DNA from: Verrucomicrobia subdivision 3 bacterium UBA7542
GTDB taxonomy: Bacteria > Verrucomicrobiota > Verrucomicrobiia > Limisphaerales > UBA11358
Direction of reading: 5' to 3'
DNA: 6,786 nucleotides
Assembly: GCA_002479245.1 (NCBI GenBank)
Contig: DLMG01000259.1
Location: 1 to 6,786, forward strand
The notes beneath the pieces are model-generated. The model was not told the origin of the DNA. It saw only the letters and a list, made by a program, of their open reading frames with translations, and did no database searches. The position numbers and the translations under genes were made by a program. Below are positions 1 through 5,544 of this stretch, piece by piece (position 1 is the first letter of the stretch; every line of letters begins with the position of its first letter).

Positions 1-243
1 CAGGCCAAACGGGAATTGACGGGCGAACGGGATACGGACCCGAAAGAGGCAGTCCTTGAATCAGCACCCGAATCCGAACGCTGGGACCCGGTGCCGGGTT
101 CAGAAGGCAGTAAAGTGCCAGTGGCCCCCAGTGCCGATGAGGACGACGAGGGGCGGAGCGACAATGAAAGACTGGTTGAAGAAGGCATCGCCGGAGCGGA
201 AGAGGATCAAATGCATCAAGCCAGCCTGAAGCGGGACAGTTAA
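1..243 (+). CDS. C-terminal end of an acidic small protein, possibly DUF2934-like (5' partial)
   Basis: The frame is open from the first base to a TAA at 241-243, so this is the last 80 codons of a gene that starts outside the window. An in-frame TTG at 16 is possible, but nothing supports it as the true start. The visible part is hydrophilic and strongly acidic, rich in Glu, Asp, Ser and Pro, and looks disordered. It has no membrane segment or cysteine. The first residues, QAKRELTGE, resemble the end of the short DUF2934 motif (…HWLQAE.EL…), which is usually followed by just such a low-complexity tail. That match is from memory and covers only a few residues, so the family is a guess. DUF2934 proteins have no assigned biochemical role. 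A weak terminator lies 55 bases downstream, suggesting the transcript ends before the next gene. Confidence 0.55.
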   Translation, partial: QAKRELTGERDTDPKEAVLESAPESERWDPVPGSEGSKVPVAPSADEDDEGRSDNERLVEEGIAGAEEDQMHQASLKRDS

Positions 244-298
244 CATTGGTTTTTGTCAAGAGTTGCGAGTTGCGAGATTCGGCCGATTTCGGTTTGCC

Positions 299-325
299 TC
301 GGTGCCCTCGCCGGTTTCTTTTTTT
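299..325 (+). terminator. Possible intrinsic terminator of the first gene
   Basis: CGGTG (300-304) can pair with CGCCG (309-313), including one G-U pair, around the loop CCCT. A U-rich run GTTTCTTTTTTT (314-325) follows. The stem is short and the uninterrupted T run begins five bases after it, so this is a moderate candidate. Its position between the first stop codon and the next promoter region fits. Confidence 0.42.
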
Positions 326-372
326 CACCATTGCCCCAACCTGCGGGTCAAAGCTGGCTTCATGAAATTCCT

Positions 373-394
373 GGTAGGGTAACACCCCATAGCG
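373..394 (+). repeat. 22-bp direct repeat, copy 1 (upstream of the mini membrane protein)
   Basis: This 22-bp stretch, with core TAGGGTAACACCCCATAG, occurs again without a mismatch at 5385-5406 in the same orientation. It ends 68 bases before the ATG of the small membrane protein. The core carries a short dyad, GGGT-AAC-ACCC. Exact recurrence at this length in 6.8 kb is not expected by chance. It may be an operator, part of a promoter, or one arm of a dispersed repeat. No canonical -35/-10 spacing can be fitted inside it. Confidence 0.7.
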
Positions 395-462
395 TCCTTT
401 CACCCTCTGGCTTAGGCTCACAGCATGAATAATAAAACACTCATCCAAATTGGAGGTAATCT

Positions 463-660
463 ATGTCACTGATTTCTCTCGCCGTCACTCTGATCGTCAT
501 CGGCGTGTTGCTCTGGCTGGTCAACACTTATATTCCGATGGACGGAAAGATAAAAAATATTCTCAACGTCGTCGTGGTGATTTGCGTCGTCGTGTGGCTG
601 TTGTTTGCCTTCGGCATTCTCAATCACTCAGGCGACATCCGCGTCCCCCGGATTGGGTAG
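463..660 (+). CDS. Mini membrane protein, Thivi_2564 family
   Basis: A 65-residue protein made almost entirely of two membrane helices, about residues 3-24 and 33-53, joined by a short polar turn (PMDGKIKN, residues 25-32). It ends in a small polar tail (HSGDIRVPRIG). The pattern 'ISL-TLIVIGVLLWL-NTYIPMDGKIKNILNVVVVI' matches what I recall of the Thivi_2564 family of small inner-membrane proteins. That family has no proven function and is often found near stress or envelope genes. The ATG at 463 has a strong Shine-Dalgarno GGAGGT at 452-457 with five bases of spacing, which settles the start. The length is normal for the family. The gene stands alone: no same-strand neighbour is close enough to form an operon. 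The 22-bp repeat at 373-394 upstream is shared with the PRC-barrel gene region and hints at common control. Confidence 0.88.
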   Translation: MSLISLAVTLIVIGVLLWLVNTYIPMDGKIKNILNVVVVICVVVWLLFAFGILNHSGDIRVPRIG

Positions 661-1154
661 CCAATCACCGTCAAACAAATCAACTGGATGAAACCAATTC
701 GAAATTGTGAATGTATCCCTTGAAACCGGTGGCGACAAACCGCGATCAGATCAACCCGAGACCGGGCGAATCCATTCCAGCGCATTCTCGTGGTCAATGG
801 CGATGAACCTGCCAACTCTAAAACAAACTCGCATTCGGAGCGTCAGTTGCGGATTGGGCGAACTGTGGGCTGACATAAATCGTGAAGTTAAAAGTATTCG
901 AAGTCATTCTCCATAAGCTGTCATCCGGCAAGTCGCCGGCGAGCGCCTTGGAGGAATAACTCAACGATTTTCTCGCGCATCGCCCAAGTCTTCGTAGTGG
1001 CAGACCCTCCTGAAAGGCGCGCAGTGGGCCGGATCGCTCTGGTCGGAGTTCCGTCCGCGGCCAAAATCATAGTAGGACATTTTTTGGGGTACAGACCAGC
1101 GCCGACACGCTGTGCCGTACAGGATTAGTCAAGTTTGTCGTGGAATATTGTAAT
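661..1154. other. Intergenic region without a convincing gene
   Basis: About 490 bases separate the mini membrane protein from the histidine kinase. Short open frames exist on both strands, for example a 49-codon minus-strand frame at 921-1070 and plus-strand fragments around 700-916. None has a good ribosome binding site or a recognisable product. One plus-strand frame near 784-815 reads RILVVNGDEPAN, faintly like the start of a receiver domain, and is then closed by stops, so at most it is a decayed remnant. No clear terminator follows the gene ending at 660. An imperfect hairpin lies at 1089-1120 close to the kinase start. The promoter of the kinase operon must lie here but could not be placed. 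Confidence 0.5.
1089..1120 (+). promoter_or_regulatory. Imperfect hairpin upstream of the kinase gene
   Basis: CAGCG (1097-1101) pairs with CGCTG (1108-1112) around the six-base loop CCGACA. Outside this, GTAC at 1089-1092 can pair with GTAC at 1117-1120 across a mismatched internal loop. It ends 34 bases before the kinase ATG, so it would be in the 5' leader or form a dyad operator. No T run follows, so it is not a terminator. Its function is unknown. Confidence 0.3.
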
Positions 1155-3353
1155 ATGCGAAAAATCATCAGCCGGCTTGTTTCCGGTTTGCGATTGCGCC
1201 TGCTCTTGCTGGTGTTGCTGGCGTGCGCCCCGTTGGTGGGGTTGACGCTGCACACAGCGTCGGAAGAGCGTCGGCGACTGGTGAAGGAATGGAATCAGCG
1301 TTCGCAGGAGATGATGGAATTGGCCACGCGGGAAGAGGGGCGGGTGATCGGCCAGACGCGCCAACTGCTGCTCGTCCTGGCGGAGTCATCTCCGGTGCGC
1401 TCGGGCAGCCGGCGGGGCTGCAAGAAATTGCTGGACGAGTTGTTCAGCAGCTACCCGCGTTATACCAATTTGGGAGTGGTCGGGACCAATGGAATGGTTC
1501 TGGCCAGCGCGCGCCCAATGGTGGAGCCGGCCAACCAAACAAACCGTCCGTTTTTCCGCCGCGCGCTCGCAACGCGCGCCTTCGCGATTGGCAATTTTCC
1601 GGACGGACAAGCGGCCGGCCAGCCCACCGTCAATTTCGGTTATCCGGTTTTCGATTCCGACGGGCAGGTCCAGGCGGTGGTCTTTGCCGCGCTGGATTTG
1701 GACTGGGTCAGCAGTTTCGAGTCCGTGCTGCCGGGGCAATTGCCCAAAGGAGCGACGTGGACCGAGATTGACCGCGCCGGAAGAATTCTGGTTCGTTATC
1801 CCTCGCCGGAAAAATGGATCGGCCAGCCTTTCCCGGAAAAATCACTTTTGAAAACTGTTTTCAGTCAGGATCACGGCGTGGTGGAGGCGACATCTGCGGA
1901 TGGAATTCCCGGTTATCATGCGTTCGCCGCCATGCGCAGCCAGCTCGTTCCCGACGACGTGGTCACCATTCTCAGCAGCATCCCCAAGCAGATTCTCTTT
2001 GCCGAAGCGGACCGCCGGCTGACCGAAAACCTGACCGGGTTGGGGATTGCCGCCGGTTTTGCTTTCATGCTCGGCTGGATCGGCAGCTACCTGTTGGTCC
2101 TCCGCCCGGTTAGGACTCTGGTAAAATCCAGCGCGCGGCTGGCCACGGGCGATCTTAGCACGCGCACGGGCATGTCCCGTCGGGGAGATGAATTGGGCCA
2201 GCTTACCCGCACCTTCGATCAGATGGCCCAAGCCCTGGAACATCGCGAAGGGGAACGCCAGTCAGCGGATCACGCGCTGAAGGCCTCCGAAATGCGGTAT
2301 CGCCGGCTGTTTGAAACCGCCCAGGATGGGATTCTGATTCTCAACGCGGACACCGGGCAGATTGACGATGTCAACCCGTTCCTGACGGATATGTTGGGCT
2401 ACCCGCGCGAGCAATTGCTGGGAAACAAACTTTGGGAGATTGGCCCTTTCAAAGACACCAAGGCGTCCAAGGCGGAGTTCCGGGAGTTGCAGCGTGAAGC
2501 CTATGTCCGTTACGACGACCTGCCGCTGGAAACCAGCACCGGCAAATCCATCAGCGTGGAATTTGTCAGCAACGTTTATCAGGTCAACGGCGGAAGAGTC
2601 ATTCAGTGCAATATTCGTAACATCACCGAGCGCAAGCAGGCCGAGGCAAAGCGCAAGGAATACAGCCGCAAACTTCAGGTGCTTTCCCGCCGGCTGGTGG
2701 AGGCGCAGGAGACCGAACGCCGGAACATCGCGCGCGAACTCCACGACGAAATCGGGCAGGCCCTCACCGTCATGCAATTGAACCTGCAAGCCATGTTGGA
2801 GTCGCCCAACGCCAACGGCCTGACGCCGCGCTTGAACGAGAACCTCAAAGTGGTCGAGCGCGTGCTGGAACAAGTGCAGGACATCTCGTTGGATTTGCGC
2901 CCGTCAATCCTCGACGATTTGGGATTGGAACCGGCCTTGCGTTGGTACACCGAGCGACAGGCGGCACTGGTCGAGTTGAAAGTCGAGTTCCACGCCGACC
3001 GGCTGGAGCAACGCCTGGATCCGGTGATTGAAACCGAATGTTTCCGCGTGGCCCAGGAAGCCTTGACCAATGTGGTGCGCCACGCCCAGGCGAAAGCAGT
3101 GACGGTTGAGTTGCGCAAGGAAGATGGGCAACTCCACCTGCGCGTACGCGATGATGGTGTTGGGTTTGATGTGGCCCCGGTCCGGGAGCAAGCTGTGCGT
3201 GGCGCCAGTCTGGGCTTGTTGAGCATGGAAGAGCGCGCGTCGCTGGCGGGTGGCGGGCTGGAATTCAAGTCCAACCCGGGACAAGGCACCGAAGTCCACG
3301 CTTGGTTCCCGCTGAAGTGGCAGACCCCATCGTCGGAATCTGAAACCCCATGA
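1155..3353 (+). CDS. Membrane sensor histidine kinase (Cache-HAMP-PAS-HisKA_3-HATPase_c)
   Basis: A 732-residue sensor kinase, counted from ATG 1155. A GTG at 1140 would add five residues; neither start has a strong Shine-Dalgarno. I chose the ATG because it opens a typical signal anchor, MRKIISRLVSGLRLR, followed by membrane helix 1 (about 16-32). Residues 33-290 form the extracytoplasmic domain, which looks like a Cache sensor (NQTNRPFFRRAL, then a second half ending SSIPKQILFAEAD). Helix 2 is about 294-317, and HAMP follows to about 370. A PAS domain spans about 375-495 (MRYRRLFETAQDGILIL … NITERKQAE). The dimerisation and phosphoacceptor domain is the HisKA_3 type, with His530 in RELHDEIGQ. 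The ATPase domain has Asn639 (EALTNVVRHA), the G1 box DDGVGF (666-671) and GLLSMEERA near 687. All catalytic motifs are intact. It should autophosphorylate at His530 and pass phosphate to the regulator encoded next, whose ATG overlaps this stop codon. The ligand is unknown. Confidence 0.95.
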   Translation: MRKIISRLVSGLRLRLLLLVLLACAPLVGLTLHTASEERRRLVKEWNQRSQEMMELATREEGRVIGQTRQLLLVLAESSPVRSGSRRGCKKLLDELFSSYPRYTNLGVVGTNGMVLASARPMVEPANQTNRPFFRRALATRAFAIGNFPDGQAAGQPTVNFGYPVFDSDGQVQAVVFAALDLDWVSSFESVLPGQLPKGATWTEIDRAGRILVRYPSPEKWIGQPFPEKSLLKTVFSQDHGVVEATSADGIPGYHAFAAMRSQLVPDDVVTILSSIPKQILFAEADRRLTENLTGLGIAAGFAFMLGWIGSYLLVLRPVRTLVKSSARLATGDLSTRTGMSRRGDELGQLTRTFDQMAQALEHREGERQSADHALKASEMRYRRLFETAQDGILILNADTGQIDDVNPFLTDMLGYPREQLLGNKLWEIGPFKDTKASKAEFRELQREAYVRYDDLPLETSTGKSISVEFVSNVYQVNGGRVIQCNIRNITERKQAEAKRKEYSRKLQVLSRRLVEAQETERRNIARELHDEIGQALTVMQLNLQAMLESPNANGLTPRLNENLKVVERVLEQVQDISLDLRPSILDDLGLEPALRWYTERQAALVELKVEFHADRLEQRLDPVIETECFRVAQEALTNVVRHAQAKAVTVELRKEDGQLHLRVRDDGVGFDVAPVREQAVRGASLGLLSMEERASLAGGGLEFKSNPGQGTEVHAWFPLKWQTPSSESETP

Positions 3354-4030
3354 ACAACCCTCTCAAAGCGATTCGCGTCATGCTGGCCGATGACCACACG
3401 CTGGTGCGCGCGGGCATTCGCGCGCTGCTGGAAAAGTTGCCGGGGGTGGAAGTGGTGGGTGAAGCCGGCGATGGCCGCGAGGTGCTGAATCTGGTCAAGT
3501 TGCACCGGCCGGATGTGGTTTTGATGGATATCTCCATGCCCGGTCTGAATGGCCTGGAAGCGGCGACACGCATGGCCAGGGAATTTCCGGACGTGCGGGT
3601 CCTCATTCTTTCCATGCACAACAATGAAGAATATGCCTGGCGGGCGCTCAAGGCGGGCGCGGTCGGCTACCTGCTAAAGAAAGCGGCGACGGCCGAACTG
3701 GAAACCGCCTTGCAACAGGTGGTTCACGGGGAAATTTATCTCAGCCGGGAAATTTCCACGCGACTCGTCAAGAAGTTTCCCTTGCAAGGAATCGCCGACC
3801 GGAAAAGCCCGCTCGAAGAGTTGACGGGGCGTCAGCGCGAGATTCTCCAACTCATCGCTGAAGGCCAGAACACCAAAGGCATCGCCGAAATCCTGAAAGT
3901 CAGTCCCAAGACCGTCGAATACCACCGCATGAAATTGATGGACTGCTTGAACATTCATAATGTTCCGGGCCTGGTACGTTTCGCTTTGCGGGTCGGATTG
4001 CTTCCGCAGGAAAAGCTGGCTGCGGGCTAG
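3350..4030 (+). CDS. NarL/FixJ-type response regulator (REC + LuxR helix-turn-helix)
   Basis: A 226-residue response regulator. The receiver domain (about 8-122) has the acidic pair Asp14-Asp15 in LADDH, the phosphoacceptor Asp60 in LMDISMPG, Ser88 in LILSMH and Lys110 in YLLKKA, so phosphorylation should be normal. A linker leads to a LuxR-type helix-turn-helix (about 155-217) with LTGRQREILQLIAEG, then NTKGIAEIL and SPKTVEYHRMKLM, where the recognition helix lies. HisKA_3 kinases usually pair with this class. The ATG at 3350 sits inside ATGA, overlapping the kinase stop by four bases, so translation is probably coupled; the Shine-Dalgarno is weak, in line with coupling. Asp60 phosphorylation by the kinase should promote dimerisation and DNA binding. 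Target genes cannot be deduced. The stop codon falls inside a 23-bp sequence that recurs in near-identical form at 5223-5244. Confidence 0.95.
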   Translation: MNNPLKAIRVMLADDHTLVRAGIRALLEKLPGVEVVGEAGDGREVLNLVKLHRPDVVLMDISMPGLNGLEAATRMAREFPDVRVLILSMHNNEEYAWRALKAGAVGYLLKKAATAELETALQQVVHGEIYLSREISTRLVKKFPLQGIADRKSPLEELTGRQREILQLIAEGQNTKGIAEILKVSPKTVEYHRMKLMDCLNIHNVPGLVRFALRVGLLPQEKLAAG

Positions 4031-4038
4031 GGTGTTCC
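4016..4038 (+). repeat. Short dispersed repeat, copy 1 (spans the regulator stop codon)
   Basis: CTGGCTGCG followed two bases later by CTAGGGTGTTCC (12 bases, 4027-4038). The same two blocks recur at 5223-5244 with one base between them. The left block encodes the end of the regulator (LAA), so part of the likeness may be chance, but the paired arrangement argues for a shared element. CTAGGGTGTTCC read on the other strand resembles the core of the 22-bp repeat (GGTAACACCCCATAG). Confidence 0.5.
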
Positions 4039-4069
4039 GGAAAAATTCCACGGGTCAATTCAGGCTTGA

Positions 4070-4145
4070 TTGGCTTCGGCCGTCCGGCCATTGCCAACGC
4101 GCGCAACGAAACCCGGATGCCTGGCGACCGCTGCACCCGGGTTCG
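4070..4145 (+). other. Structured 3' untranslated region: two hairpins
   Basis: Between the regulator stop and its terminator two strong hairpins can be drawn. First, TTGGC (4070-4074) pairs with GCCAA (4093-4097), and inside it GGCC (4078-4081) pairs with GGCC (4086-4089) around GTCC. Second, CGAAACCCGG (4107-4116) pairs with CCGGGTTCG (4137-4145) as nine pairs with one bulged A; TGC/GCA can pair inside. With the terminator at 4236 this gives a three-stem 3' end of about 225 bases. It could protect the operon mRNA, be processed into a small RNA, or simply reflect local GC richness. No open frame here looks real. Confidence 0.4.
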
Positions 4146-4235
4146 GGTTATGCGCCGGATCGGCTGGTCAAAGCGGGTTTCCCAGCCAGACTGTATTTTG
4201 AGTTTCATCATTTTTCCTTTCCGTTTTCAACCGCC

Positions 4236-4255
4236 GCCGGCTGGCCGGCTTTTTT
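4236..4255 (+). terminator. Intrinsic terminator of the kinase-regulator operon
   Basis: GCCGG (4236-4240) pairs with CCGGC (4245-4249) around the loop CTGG and is followed directly by six T (4250-4255) and then ATAAT. This is a textbook rho-independent terminator in the plus direction, 205 bases after the regulator stop. Confidence 0.75.
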
Positions 4256-4493
4256 ATAATCAGCCGCTTGCCGTGGCCTTGCGGGTCGGTGACCTCGTAA
4301 AATGAATCTCCCGTCCGATGCCGGCGAAATGCCAGCGCCAGTGGCCGGCGCGCATCGCCGCCGCCAAGTGCAGGCATGATCGGCCCCAACATTTTTGGCT
4401 GAGATAGAGTGACATATTTTTAACTACCGTTGATTCCTGACCGGAGACGGCCGGAGCGGTTTCGCGATCTTGTCCTGCTACCGCAGCAATAAG

Positions 4494-4508
4494 CTCCCTG
4501 CCTGGGAG
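4494..4508 (-). terminator. Possible weak terminator of the fibronectin-domain gene
   Basis: CTCCC (4494-4498) and GGGAG (4504-4508) form a perfect five-pair stem around a five-base loop, 12 bases beyond the stop codon of the minus-strand gene. On the minus strand it is followed only by CTTATT, so the U tract is poor. The location is right for a terminator but the strength is doubtful. Confidence 0.35.
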
Positions 4509-4520
4509 ATCATTTCACGG

Positions 4521-5057
4521 TCATCCTTGTGTGCGATAGAAGCGCCTCGAAAAACTCGCCGCGTTCGTGTCGGTAAAATTCAACGAACCGCTGGCACCCA
4601 CCGTCACGGTGCCGATGACTGTCCAAGTGATGAAATCCTGCGTCGCCTGGATGTTATACGTGTAGCCGGTCGGGCCGGTCACGGTCAGAACGAACTGCCG
4701 GGTGGGCGTAACGCGGAACTGCACTCCGGCAAGGATTGGTACGGTGTAGGACAATTCGCTTGAGAACGGACTTTCCATACCCGAAGAAACATACGTTGTC
4801 GCCGCAAAATAGTAGGTGGTTCCCTGGACCAGGCCGGTAATGGTTGCATTCGTTGCGTTGCCAACAGAAATCTCGTTGGTATAGGCGCTACTTGCTCCTC
4901 CGTAATAAACGTTGTAACCCACAACGTTAGTGTCGGAGCTTCGGTTCCAGGCCAAAGTGACGCTTTGCCCAGCCTGAACGGTTGGGCTGAGAGCAGCGAG
5001 GATCAAGAGACTTCCCAGAAACTTCGTCAGTCCGGTGATTTTGAAAGGCCAGCGCAC
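4521..5057 (-). CDS. Small secreted fibronectin type III domain protein
   Basis: Counted from GTG 5057 this is a 178-residue exported protein. Residues 1-29 are a signal peptide: basic start (VRWPFKITGLTK), hydrophobic core (FLGSLLILAAL) and a signal peptidase I site after TVQA. Residues 30-108 form a fibronectin type III fold: SVTLAWNRSSDTNVVGYNVYY, the conserved ITGLVQGTTYYFAATTY, and the closing SELSYTVP. Residues 110-178 form a second beta-rich segment (YNIQATQDFITWTVIG … NFTDTNAASFSRRFYRTQG), a C-terminal type common in Verrucomicrobiota extracellular proteins. No PEP-CTERM anchor is visible, so it is probably released or loosely attached. Fibronectin type III domains mediate binding and spacing; no enzymatic motif is present. 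The frame stays open upstream to 5402, but that part lacks protein character and crosses a structured element. I chose the GTG because it places the signal peptide at the N-terminus; GGGTGAT just before it is a weak ribosome site. Confidence 0.82.
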   Translation of the reverse strand: MRWPFKITGLTKFLGSLLILAALSPTVQAGQSVTLAWNRSSDTNVVGYNVYYGGASSAYTNEISVGNATNATITGLVQGTTYYFAATTYVSSGMESPFSSELSYTVPILAGVQFRVTPTRQFVLTVTGPTGYTYNIQATQDFITWTVIGTVTVGASGSLNFTDTNAASFSRRFYRTQG

Positions 5058-5169
5058 GGCATCACCCGCGCGGTGCAATTGGAGTTCGCCGGGATCGTGC
5101 TGCTTGCGAAACTGGCGATGAATACGAGCGAATGCAATGCCGGTATTCGGTTCGAGTGCTCCCGGTTGA

Positions 5170-5215
5170 TCCACTTTGCGTTCGTGAATAATGTTTATAA
5201 TTACTGTTACCCCCC
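5170..5215 (-). promoter_or_regulatory. AT-rich patch, possible promoter of the fibronectin-domain gene
   Basis: Within GC-rich surroundings the minus strand reads GTAACAGTAATTATAAACAT, with TATAAA at 5199-5194 as a possible -10 box. No matching -35 hexamer is seen at 16-18 bases. It lies about 135 bases upstream of the chosen GTG, leaving a long leader. The call rests only on base composition and position. Confidence 0.25.
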
Positions 5216-5222
5216 GCACGGT

Positions 5223-5244
5223 CTGGCTGCGACTAGGGTGTTCC
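5223..5244 (+). repeat. Short dispersed repeat, copy 2
   Basis: CTGGCTGCG, one base, then CTAGGGTGTTCC: the counterpart of 4016-4038. The 12-base block forms the left arm of the inverted repeat that closes the structured element ending at 5404. Confidence 0.5.
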
Positions 5245-5404
5245 TTGCCGCCACTGGGAAAACCCTTGGTCTCAGTTTGGGAGCGTAACCCGGGCAGCGA
5301 TGAAAGGGGGAACCGGTGGTCACTCAAAAGTCCCCGGCGCAAACGTGTCGCTGCCGCGCCGGGATTCAATTCGTAGTGTCCTTCGGTAGGGTAACACCCC
5401 ATAG
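5233..5404 (+). ncRNA. Candidate structured RNA or small inverted-repeat element with a pseudoknot
   Basis: The ends pair. CTA (5233-5235) pairs with TAG (5402-5404), GGGTGTT (5236-5242) with AACACCC (5393-5399), and CC (5243-5244) with GG (5390-5391), with small bulges between. Inside are two perfect 8-bp helices: GGCAGCGA (5293-5300) with TCGCTGCC (5348-5355), and CCCGGCGC (5333-5340) with GCGCCGGG (5356-5363). Their order is A-B-A'-B', a pseudoknot, and A' directly abuts B', so the helices could stack. A third small stem, GGG-AAAA-CCC, sits at 5256-5265. Plus-strand RNA gains two extra G-U pairs on helix A (5301-5347 and 5302-5346) that minus-strand RNA would lose, a slight vote for plus. 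On plus it would lie in the leader of the PRC-barrel gene; on minus, upstream of the fibronectin gene. I do not recognise a known riboswitch or ribozyme. A MITE-like repeat is the main alternative. Confidence 0.4.
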
Positions 5405-5406
5405 CG
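5385..5406 (+). repeat. 22-bp direct repeat, copy 2 (upstream of the PRC-barrel gene)
   Basis: Identical over 22 bases to 373-394, same orientation, 138 bases before the PRC-barrel ATG. Beyond the 22 bases the flanks diverge. This copy also serves as the right arm of the inverted repeat that bounds the structured element, whereas copy 1 has no visible partner arm within 130 bases. Confidence 0.7.
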
Positions 5407-5544
5407 CCCGCATAACTTCCCCGTTTATTGTGTCATAGAAACCAGAAGACTCTTCCCAAATGGAAAGTCAGACGCGGGCGAATTCAGAAGTGGGGCGGCC
5501 TCGTCTGGGTGGCAGCCCACGCAATTATCAAGAAAGTCAGATTT

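Noticed and set aside
260..277. Tandem GAGTTGC GAGTTGC GAG.
   Set aside because: Two and a half copies of a seven-base unit in an intergenic region; too short to mean more than slippage.
450..710. An 86-codon frame overlapping the mini membrane protein.
   Set aside because: Out-of-phase shadow of the 463-660 gene, Arg-rich, with its start inside the ribosome binding site of the real gene.
784..850. A plus-strand frame reading RILVVNGDEPAN, like the first strand of a receiver domain (ILVVDDEP).
   Set aside because: Only about a dozen residues match before the likeness ends, and a stop follows soon after; could be chance or an old remnant.
921..1070. A 49-codon minus-strand frame from ATG 1070 and an overlapping 39-codon frame starting MSYYDFGRGRNSDQ in another phase.
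   Set aside because: No ribosome binding site, no known family, and two competing phases over the same bases; not strong enough to call a gene.
2262..3619. Long minus-strand open frames (for example 2262-2873 and 2675-3619) within the kinase and regulator genes.
   Set aside because: They run antisense to intact, motif-complete plus-strand genes and show no recognisable domain; long antisense frames are expected in GC-rich coding DNA.
4168..4392. A 74-codon minus-strand frame containing SFYEVTDPQGHGKRLI, which has some protein-like character.
   Set aside because: It crosses the strong plus-strand terminator, has no evident ribosome site and matches no family I know; it might be a decayed coding fragment but cannot be supported.
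5150..5400. Cobalamin, SAM or c-di-GMP (GEMM) riboswitch in the divergent region, prompted by pieces such as GCCACTGGGAA, GATGAAA…GGAACCGG and, on the minus strand, ACGCAAAG.
   Set aside because: Only isolated fragments of each consensus are present and the conserved core order is missing, so no known class can be claimed.
5428..5544. TTG start at 5428 giving the PRC-barrel protein 39 extra residues.
   Set aside because: The extension has no resemblance to the family and the domain begins right at ATG 5545 with the usual MLRSIKQLYGDK.
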